A stretch of 64,000 nucleotides of DNA, taken from Stieleria neptunia. Its GTDB lineage: Bacteria; Planctomycetota; Planctomycetia; Pirellulales; Pirellulaceae. This document shows, in pieces, positions 53,001 through 62,700 of this stretch. The position numbers and the translations under genes were made by a program. The notes below the pieces were generated by a model, which made no database searches, had not been told where the DNA came from, and saw only the letters and a list, made by a program, of their open reading frames with translations. Each line of letters begins with the position of its first letter. Within the stretch, counting starts at the first letter, position 1. Location: positions 1,550,001-1,614,000 of the forward strand of contig NZ_CP037423.1 of assembly GCF_007754155.1 (NCBI RefSeq). Direction: 5' to 3'.

Positions 53001-53513
53001 GCGACGCGTTTCACATCGATCCAATCGCTGAGTTGGTCGGCCGACGGAGGACGGCTCGCCATCGCGGGTCTCGGAGGCGGACTCGGTGTGTGGGATTCAA
53101 AGACCGGACAGCTGCGATATTGGCCGGGTACCACGGAGTTGATCTACACGATCGCTTGGAGCCGTTCGGGAGAGCAGATCGCCGTCTCAACCAGTAGCAA
53201 CCTCGTCATGGTGATCGACGCGACGACACTTCAACCGATCTTCGAATTACCGGCACAATTAGAGGCCGTCACCACGGTCAACTGGGGACCGAGCGACCGT
53301 CGTTTGTTGACCATTGATGCCCGCGGAACCTTCCTCCTTTGGGATCCGATCAGCCGGCATCCCACGCTCAGAATGAGTGCCGGACGGGGAAACGTCCGGG
53401 CAGCCCAATGGAGCGAAGACGGTTCGAAAATCATTGCCAGCTCTGGCAAACGCGTCGTGATCTGGGATGCGAGCAAGGGCTATGCGACCGAAGCGTCTCG
53501 CTTGACAAAGTGA
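50013..53513 (+). CDS. Membrane Ser/Thr protein kinase with WD40 repeats
   Basis: 1166 residues, GTG start in a GTGA overlap with the sigma gene. N-terminal ADSYLADCRAGNACPIEPFV is a module common before planctomycete kinases. Kinase domain about 91-395: GQGGMGIVYEAE glycine loop, VAIKVL lysine, THRDIKPSN near 252 and VADFGLAK near 272, so it should be active. An insert with Ser/Asp-rich text separates the lobes. One transmembrane helix follows (about 417-441, SIAATIMMLVVLTIIGFSSA), then a coiled-coil Gln/Glu segment and about twelve WD40-like repeats (LASAGTDGWINIWEIDSRT, LATASWDGTIRIWDTETGSL and others) to the end, outside the cytoplasm. The overlap with the ECF gene suggests that the kinase controls the sigma factor. 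Confidence 0.95.
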   Translation: MSGTFQQGADQQSADRQDEIIGKIADSYLADCRAGNACPIEPFVQRYPEWADELRELLPTLALVEQVKLPEQDDATISSRSAAPSLSGKTLGDYQLVRELGQGGMGIVYEAEQISLGRRVAIKVLPPNAGFSAHQKLRFEREAKAAAKLHHTNIVPVFGVGEDDGISYYVMQFIRGQGLDEVLRELESLPDHPSASAQSGAMYRSDRSDRVTRSTVDSSVSSASIHPYWINVAQIGLQVSDALAYAHAQGITHRDIKPSNLLLDVHNDVWVADFGLAKSEDDANITRSGDILGTIRYMPPEAFTSETDARGDVYSLGITLYELVTLKPAFDESDRRELIQRVVSPRPVLLDRNSTGVPRDLATIVEKAIERAAKDRYQTAEAMHEDLRRFLADEPILARRASLAERCGRWARQNRGFAASIAATIMMLVVLTIIGFSSAYYFFEQQDVQRKLNQQTQSMATANEQLLGELQSALEQSTAATASAERARRRAEQQSELTRRSLYSASMLNAIDSMDEHRGYARAQNLLDQWRPASESDIDRRDWEWYYAQAFCNQQEYSLESHRGALHGLALNGDQSYLASAGTDGWINIWEIDSRTIVKRIVSPVGPLNCVTWEPAGPARLAVGGQKGMAVFDTETWEVVYQTEKPLTVRALQWSPDGRYIARRGRWSAVSNAEESGDFCLLETDRFQVASTLHGWPGYADQFAMEMGWSADSRRVAYPSGKAAMVWDLATDSKQFQSPAAFSDLRSVRFHPTSPDQIIACGRGGTARILDLKSEEINMELAEHTHAIASLTADANGNRLATASWDGTIRIWDTETGSLRRTVHGHSRHVFKVVWDHRRDRIFSAGMDGAIKCWQPEGSHCRREFTLNANWLNDLAVSPDGGLIACAAGNRRVFLVDAVDGKVVHRFRKANTLWNGVDYSPCGTRLVAAGGIGRPDEPGRLCLWDTPSGDLLFEQTTESKINDVAFHPEGHSIAAGGSDGSIDLFDHELNPIEGPTATRFTSIQSLSWSADGGRLAIAGLGGGLGVWDSKTGQLRYWPGTTELIYTIAWSRSGEQIAVSTSSNLVMVIDATTLQPIFELPAQLEAVTTVNWGPSDRRLLTIDARGTFLLWDPISRHPTLRMSAGRGNVRAAQWSEDGSKIIASSGKRVVIWDASKGYATEASRLTK

Positions 53514-53556
53514 CGCCACCTCGGCCGGTCTCTGGACCTGAAGAAAACGACAAGCT

Positions 53557-53610
53557 CAGCGCTTGAGTACCAGCGCTTGAGTACCAGCGCTTGAGTACCA
53601 GCGCATGAGC
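53557..53610 (+). repeat. 14-bp tandem repeat CAGCGCTTGAGTAC
   Basis: Three identical units (53557-53570, 53571-53584, 53585-53598) and a fourth imperfect one (CAGCGCATGAGC). It lies 44 bases after the kinase stop in the spacer before the giant gene; no function is evident. Confidence 0.85.
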
Positions 53611-53747
53611 AACTGCTTTTCACCGTTTTCTATTGTTTCTAAAAAATGACGCGTGCCACCTAGTCAGGGGGTGAATGGGGAGCATCCGTTCGCGTGTGGG
53701 TTAATAGCGACTTTAGATCAACACCGAAAAACCGCCGGTCCTGTAAC

Positions 53748-56700
53748 ATGCGTTCACGCAAACTTCGCCGTCGCCCTTCGCCTCCGAAGGCACGTTCTGC
53801 CAGGAAATCCCGACGGTTTCGTCCACAATCCGAACGTTTGGAGGCCCGAAACCTGCTCGCCGCCTCGCTGTCGATCGGTAACGCGATGGTCGACGAGGGC
53901 AATCCGGGTGGGGCACCGGCCGAACTTCAGTTTGAGATTATCCGGGGAGGCGACACCAGCGAAGAGCTGATCATCGGCTTCGAGATTTTTGCGGCCGGCG
54001 AGGACGAGCTTTCGGCGGGACAGCGGGGACTGGCCACCGCTGGGGAAGATTTCGTCGTTCCTGCGTTCAGTACCATCACGATTCCCTCCGGTTCGCTGAA
54101 TGAAACGTTGACGATCACGGTCAACAACGATGTTGAAATCGAAGGCGACGAGCGATTGGAGGTCCGATTCACCTCGGTGATTGGTGAGGTGACCTTTGCC
54201 AGCGAGGAAGATACCCGGGCGACCGGGACGATCGTCAACGACGATCCGCCGAATGAGCTGTTGGAGTTCTTGCAAAACATCGACAATGAAGAGCGGGATG
54301 GTTTAGTCGGCCAAATCAAAGACGGATTTGACGACACCTTCAGCGAAATCATCACCGGCATTCAGACCGCCGTTGATGAGATCTCGGGCGTACCGATCGT
54401 GGGAGGACAACTGAGCGACGCTGTCGAGCCGTTGCTGAGCGAAATCGAGGAAATTCGAACCGAGCTTTCCGATTTGGTCGAAACGGTTTTTACATCGACC
54501 AGCGTGAATTTGGTCGCAGACTTTCAGAACGCGATGTTCACCATTCTGGAACCAATCTTGATCGACAGTCCGGACGCGGGGACCGATATTTCGGCCAGTG
54601 ACATCCTGCTCAGTTATGGCGCCGATGACCTTGATGGTCCGGACGGCAATGGCGATGGCATTCCCGACTCGGGCACCAGTTGGGTGCAGTTCGATTTTCA
54701 ACTCGGCCAACGCACGATCCAGGATCTGCCCTTCGAACTCGATCTCGGTTCCGCGGCTGCGTTGCCCGGTTTGGAGGCACTGGGGCTAAGCGTCGACGCG
54801 TCGGACGGATTGCGTTTCGATCTACGTTGGGACTTGCGTTACGGCTTCGGTCTGAGCCAGCTCTACGGAACCGATCAAGCTTTTGACCTGGACTACTTCT
54901 ACGTCAACTCAGGCGCCGTCGACGTGACGGGCTCACCGGTCGAAGAGTTTCGCGCATCGATCGACATCAAATCGGCCCCGGCAAAAGATGGTGATGGTAA
55001 TGATGTGCTCAGTACTGACGCCGGTCTGAAAGCTGACGCGACGATCGGTTTGCTTGCGGCGCAGGTCGAAGACGGAATCCCCTTCGCCGTCGACATCACT
55101 GCTGAGGAAGGATTTGAATTCACCGGCGTGGAGACGGAGGTGGACTTTACGCTGGTCATCGACGCGGGCGGGACCGAGCCGATCGAGGCAGTCATCAGCA
55201 AGACTTTCAGTAATCCGGCCACTTTGCTCGCCGAACTGCAATCCGAGCTGATCAGTCAATTGGCCGGGAAATTCAACGCGGAAACCACAGGCGGTGACGG
55301 GCAGAACGCGTTCGCGCCCGTTACGGTCTCACTTGACTTCGGACGGATCAATGGCTTTACGAATCCGGATCAGCCCACGACGCCATCGATCGTACTGAGC
55401 GCCGAGCTTCCGCAGATCTCCTCCATGACGATCATCGGCGGTGGTGAACTTGGCTTTTCCGAAAGCAACCTCGGCAGCCTGTCCAGCCCCGGCCCGTTCG
55501 GACAGTTCGACGACGGGCGAAGCGCGGCGCTCGGGTTTGACGCTTCGTCATTTGATGAGGAAGGATTCACGACCGCCAGCAGCGAAACCACACCCGGTCG
55601 CTACCAGTTGAGAGCCGGAGCGGCTGCACCGGCGAGCGGCGTGTTGAGGCAAGACACCGAGTTCGTGTTGGTACTCAACAACGGCAGTCCGGACGGAATG
55701 CCCGAAGAACGGATCCTGATTTCGATCGGCGAAGAACAAAATCGAAACCTCGACACCCTGCGTGATCAGCTGAACCAGAACAGCTTGGAAACCCTGTTCC
55801 GGGACTCCGTCAACCAAGCGATCAGCCAACAGGGAACCTACGGTACGATCGACGTCGAAATCGATGATGACGGGTTTTTCGTTTTGACCTCGCGCGGAGA
55901 CGCGAACAACCCGGGACCAACATTGGATATCGACTATGCGTCAACCGACCAGTCCAAAATTTCCATCGCATTCACCGTCGACATCGACGACCCGAACTGG
56001 ACGTTGCCCAACCAGAGGGCCAATCCAACCGACCAACGCGCACTCGACCGTGTGACGAGGGCGGAAATCCAAGCTGCCAAAAAAAAGATCACGGACCGTT
56101 TCCAGCCCGAAGCGGAAGCATCGGTAGCCTTGAAACTGCATACGACGGCTGACCTGAATGGGTTGATTGACCAGGCCGGCGGCTCGATTCCCAGTATTCC
56201 ATTGATCGGCGAAGGGTTCTTGCTCCCCAAAATCGAATTCGACTTTGTGCTCGACGCAACCGCTTCGGCAAAGTTCCAAAACCCGACCAATCCCGATCCG
56301 AACGATGACGAAGCGGGGGAAAAACGCTTCACCAACGAACTCGAGAACCTGCGTTTTGAAAACGTCACGATCGACTCGGGGGGACTGATCGAAACGTTCA
56401 TCAAACCGATCGCGCAATTCGCCGAGACCGCCTTGGGCCCGATTTCTGTGTTTGTCGGTGGACTCGGTGGTAGTAACTTACTGGGCACTTCGTTGCCAAT
56501 TCTCAGCGACCTGAATAACATTCGCGGAGCATCCTTTCCCGAGACGATTTTTGACTTGGCCGGTGGCGCGAACGAGGACCTCATCCGCCATTTCCGAAGA
56601 GCGTTGGGCAACGTGGTCGATTTGTTGGACCCGAATTCGCCCCTTGGACGCATCCTGGCCGATTTGGGCGAAAAACCCGTGCTTGCACTGGGATGCTTTG

Positions 56701-59700
56701 AATATTTCCAGCCGCAGGGCGCCTCCTCTCGTACCCTCGCGCCCTGCTCCGTTGCTTCCGCCATCGACTCGGCCACCGCCACCGAGGCGAGCCAATTCAT
56801 CAACACTTACGAAGCAATCACGGAGACGTCCGGTGGGTTAAGGTTTGATTTCATTCGACCCACCAACTTTGTGAAACTGCTCAGCGGTGTCACCGCCGAT
56901 GATCCCGCGGATCTGGTCAGCTTGAATGTCCCGACCCTCGACGTCACCTTTGGTAAGGACATTAATATCGACGTCGGGGTCGCTGACCTGAATGGCGACG
57001 TCGATGCCAGTGTCTTCACGCAACTGGGACTGGTCTACGACACAGTCGGATTAAGCAAAATGGTGGACGCCATTCGCCGTGGTGATGATCCCGTGTGGGA
57101 TGACCTCCTCGACGGAATCTACATTCGAAATCGAGACGGGAACGAAGTCGAAATCGATATCGATGCCAGTGCCACGGCAAAGATCGATGTCGAGCTGGCG
57201 TCCGGCAGCGTGAAGGCCAATCTGAGCGGAGGCGTTCAATTGGATTTGCTCGATCCGAACGAAGACGGCGCGCTGCGACTGGATGAAATACAAAGCCAAA
57301 CCGATGGAGATGCATCGAAGGTCTTCTGCCTGGTCGACGCGTCGGCCAGCCTGGATGCCGGGATCAAGGTCGAGGTGGAGTTCTTCGGCCTCAAAACCGA
57401 CGTCGATCTGAGGATCAGCGACGTTGCCGACATCAACCTGAACATCAAAAAGGGGCTTTTCAAAGATCTGTTGGAAGGCGTCGGATTCGATCTCGATTGC
57501 CTGGACGATCTCAACCCGATCCTGGCGAGTCCGCGATTCGAGAATGGCGAGCATGTGATTCGGATTCACACCGGGCCCTATGCCTCCGATCGTCGCGATG
57601 GTGATGTCAGCGATGAAGATGGCCCGGCGGTAATCAGCGTCGAAGAAGACGGGGATTGGATTGTTGTGACCGGATTTGGAGCGGAAACCTCTCTGCCGAT
57701 CGGCAATGCCTCACGAATCGTCGTTACCGGTGGCCCCAACGCCGACGTCCTTGACCTCTCGGGTGTCGATTCGCTGCCGGCCCGGATCGAGGGGGCAGGC
57801 GGCGGCGACACGCTGTTCGGCGGCGACAAGGGCGATGAGATTTACGGGGGCGATGGCAGCGACTTCATTGACCCCGGCGCCGGCGAAGACCTCGTTGTCA
57901 CGGGCACGGGTTCCAATCTGGTCATCTCAAGCCCCGGGGCCGATACGATCGACGCAGGTGCAAACACCGACTCCGGAGGGTTCATTTACGGCTATGAACT
58001 TGACGACGTGGGCCGCCCCCAAGTTACCGACCAGGGCGATCTCATCCCGCAACCCGATCGTAACGAAGGCGATACCGTGATCGGATCGGTCTGGGATGAT
58101 TTCCTGGTCGGCACCAACGTGGACGGCGGCGATGGCGATGACACCATCACTGGAGCCGGCGACGGAGGGACACTCGACGGTGGCGAAGATGACGACGAAA
58201 TCACCGGCGGCGACGGCGATGAAACACTCGTCGGCGGCCCCGGCGAAGACACCCTCATCGGCGGTGGCGGTGCCGATTCCCTGCTCGGTGGTGACGACGA
58301 CGACAAATTGATCTCCGGCTATGGAGACACTCTGGTCAGCGGTGGGGACGGAGACGATGAGTTAACGGTCGATTTGGGCGTTGAGATTTTCGGACTGGGA
58401 ATCGACGGTATCACAACAACCCTCGGCTTGGGCAACTACTCCGCCGCGTCACTGATCGAATCGAGCGAATTTCCAACTGAGAGTACCACCTTTGCCGGTA
58501 TCGAGACGATCGCTGACTACCGCCTGGGCGAGGGTGACGACTCGATCATCATCGACGGTGTCAACGTTCCCGTTTCGATCTCCGCAGGTGCCGGAGAAGA
58601 CATCTTCCACTTGATTGCCAATGCGGCCGAGGTGGAGCTGAATGCGGGGGGTGACGACGACGAGTTGGTGATCGACCGCAGCGGTCGGATCGCCCCAATG
58701 GACGCCTTGCTCCGGGCAAACCGGCTCAGCGGCTTCGGCGCCGCTGATGTGACGCTGTTCGGCAACAGCCTGGAAACAATCACGATAACTTTAGGCGATG
58801 GCGACGATCGATTGCGTGTCGACGCCCCGTCACCAGAAACAAGAATCATTGGCGGCAACGGAGACGATGACACCATCATTGTTGACAGACTGAAGGCCAC
58901 GTCAACGATCACTGCCGAGCAGGTGTTCATGGACATCGACAGTGCCGCGGCTGCAATCCGAACCGAATTTGGCGAGGTCGGTTTGCTTCGAGTCACCGCC
59001 GATAGTCTGTGGATTGATAACCGAGACAATGAGAACGCCTTGGACTTTTCCGTCAAGGATCGAGATGTCACGATCTCGGGGCTTGACGGTTCGTTGATTG
59101 AAAACATATCCGGTATCGGTCGAGTCGAGTTCCTGGGCTCCACCGCAGCCGAGTCCCAAGATACGCTCAAGGTGATTGACACCTCCGAGTCGACGAAGAC
59201 GTTTCGGATCGAAGACGATCTGGTCGAAGTTTTACAGGGAAGCGATGTTCTCGTATTCGAAGCGGCGTCCTCGGACATCAGCCAGGAAGATCCCGTCATC
59301 ACCCTGGAGTATCCGGTCACGCCGACACTCGATGGACCATTCCATGTCTTGTTCCCGCGAGCTCCAATCGCTACCGGCAATCCGGACAGACACGCCTATG
59401 TCGTCGAGGGGAGTCAAATCACAACCTTTGACGTCGTTAGCAGCCCCAATCTATTGCTCCCGTCAGGTTCGACGAACGTACCTTTCAATGTGAACGCCGA
59501 TGCGGTATTCGATCCTAGCGGACGTTTTCTGTACGTCACCGGAAATTCATTAGACCCCAGCGACAGCAAGTCAAGCATCAACCAGATTGCGATCTTTGAA
59601 CGAAACGTGTCGACAGGGGTACTAAGCCTCGTCGAGACAATCGACTCGTTTCCAGCAGGAACTCAAGCGGCACCAGCTGGAAGGATCGAGATTGTAGACA

Positions 59701-62700
59701 TTCAAGTCGCCGAAGAATGGGTCTTCCTCACCATTGAAGATATCGACGTACTATCCGGTGGTGACACGCGTGTGTATCGTTTCGACCGGGACCCCCATGG
59801 CTCGGAACCCGGCAAATTAACCAAGGGCCGATATGTGGGAGGTCGGATTCAAGGGACACCGATCGATTCTGTTATGGATACGGACGACAGTGACGACCTG
59901 TTTGTCCTCACCCTCGTCGGACCTCATCTGGAGGTCTATCGGTATTCGATCAGGGCCGGGGGAGACGATTCGATCGTCGATGGCCCCTTTAAAAGCTTTG
60001 AAACACGCAGCAGCGGGTCAGACGCTAAAATCGAGATCCAGCCCGTTCGAAATAACCAACCTCGAAAAGTTTATCTCGTCGAACCTGAGACCATCTACGT
60101 CACTCAGCGAGTGGGCGGAGGCGGCGATTTGCAATTGATCCAAAAGGTGAGTTTGCCCCGCACCGACACCCAATTCGAGTCCAAGGATGTGGAGTTCAAC
60201 GCCGACGGGTCGGAGATTTACATCAACGACAATGCGACAATTAAGACTTATCAACTGGTCGCAGGCGGAGACAAAGATGGGCGATTTGTGGATGCAAATG
60301 GAGACTTAACGGACTCCCCTCTGCCGATCGCGACTTCAAACGTCAATGTTTTGAACTCCATCGACACCGACTCGCTTGCCCGAGACCCTCAAACCCGCCG
60401 ATTCATCGCGCCGACGGCCGACAATGAGATCACCGTCTTTTCATCCGCGTTAGAAGCCATTCAGGTTATCACTGATGGTGAGCCGCCGACCTTTGAAGCC
60501 AACTCGCTGAAGAAATTGGTATTCACCACGTCACGTCCCGGACGGGGCAGCGCCTACGGCATTGCCACGGGTCCCCAAGGGGGCTACCTGGTCGAATTTA
60601 CAAGGTCGAAGAAGACCGCGGGAGAATTCAATCCGCGAAGCATTCTGACTCCCGACGATTGGGAATCCAACCTTTTGCGTGACAAGCAGCTCGACTCCGC
60701 GGTGGACCTCGTGCTCGCAGACGACAAGCACTTGTATGTCGCAGTGGATAGCGGAATCCAACTTTTCCAGCGTGACCGAAACACGGGCGACCTCGACTTT
60801 CAGACGACATTCGAAGCGTTTGCTGACTTCAGCGGCGCTCGTACACTCCAACTGAGCCCCGACGGCACAACGCTCTGGGCCGGTTCGCACGATACCGTCA
60901 AATCGTGGAGCCGGGACACCACGACAGGTTTTCTGACGGCCAATTCGGGATCCGCATCACTTTCGCAGGCGACGGAAATCTTCGTCGATCCCAACTCTGA
61001 TTTTCTCTTCGTGGCACTCGATGGTTCTAGCGGCGGAATCGCCACGCGATTGCAAAGCGCCGTCGGCTCCGCCGCTCAATTCGCACCACTACCCAATGCG
61101 ACCAGCGTCAAGCGGATTGGCAATCGATTGTATGCAGGCACACGCGACGGTGTGCTGAACGTCTACAGCATCGATGCCGAGGGGAAATTGACGCTCCTGC
61201 AAACCGCTTCGGGTGGCTCGGGCGGGGCCGGCTCGCTGTCGGACATCGTCGACATCGTCTCCAGCAGAGGCGACCGATTCGTGTTTGCCGGTTCCTCTGA
61301 CGGAACCATCATCGCCTACTCACGTGATCCCTCCAGCGGTCGCTTGGCATTCGCGCAGCGGATCACCCAGGGCATCGGAAGCTTTGACGATGCCAAGGGA
61401 ATCGAGGAAATGACCTCGTTGACCTTTGACTTGTCCGAACAAGACTACATTGCTGACTTGCTGTACGTTACCAGTCCCAACGGATGGACGGCAATTCAAG
61501 TTTTGCCTGGTTTCGCCACCAACACATCCAGTTACCGCGTCGGGTTTGACGGAAACTTTGGCTCCCTGGAAGTTGCTTCGAACGAATCGACCCCAGCTGG
61601 CGATTTCACCGACATTGTCAGATCTTCCGGGACCGGCAACATCCCGTTGACGATCCGGACCTTCGGGGGAAATGACGAAATCTCGATTGCCAGCCAACCG
61701 AGTTCATTGACGCTCGACACCGGTGACGGGAACGACTTCGTCAGCCTGCGTTCGGTTTCAGGTGCAACGACGTCCATCGAACTCGGTGAGGGCGACGACG
61801 CAATCGACGTCAATTTGCCAGGATTGCAAATCACGAATGACAATGCGACCGTCTCGATCAACGGCGCGAGCCCATTGTCTGAAGATGCACCGCCGATCGG
61901 AGATACGTTGACATACGTCGTCGGTGATCTCAGCTTCGATCCAAGTCCCGCGACGAATCTGACCACGCCGAGCGGGCAGATCAGTGTCGATGGTCAAGTA
62001 CTCGTGAAGTGGGAAGAGATCGAGGACCTGGGGGAACTTGCCGATTTGTCCGCGTCGATCACGGTGACCCCCGAAAGCATCGCGGAAGGGAACTCGGTGG
62101 ATTTGTCCACCACCGCATCCGCTGAGGGCGTGACGTTTGCCGAAAGCGATTATCAATGGGACCTCGACGGCGATGGGGTCTTTGGCGATCGAATCGGAAG
62201 CTCTTTCGCACTGGACTGGTCCGAATTGCAAGAACTCGGAATCGACGACGACGGCGTCTACCCGGTCGCGGTCGAAGTGGTCACGTCCGGACTTCGCACG
62301 ATTGCGATTGAATCGATTGTGGTCACTAACGCGGATCCTGTCCTGTCGGCCAGCGTCAGCCCCGGCACGATCGACCAATTCGAGTCGGTCAGCCTGACGC
62401 TCGGATCAGCCGATCCCGGCGACGATACGATTGAGCGTTGGGAAATCGATTGGGAAAGCGACGGCACCGTCGATGACATCTACTTCATCGATGCCGGCGT
62501 CGTTACGCATGTCTATGACAGCTTCGGCACCAAGACCATCACGGCGACCGCTTTCGACGAGGACGGCGGACCCTATGCGGCGGTGACGACCAACGTCCTC
62601 GTCAACGAGATTCCGCCACGTGAAAGAAAGATCGAAGGCAACACAATCTTAGATGAAGGTGCGACGGGGAAGTACACGCTGGTGGCGTCCGGCGGAACAA

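Noticed and set aside
57760..58330. Low-complexity Gly/Asp region as a possible sequencing or frame error
   Set aside because: The frame stays open and the residues fit RTX calcium nonapeptides; the flanking frame is the same.
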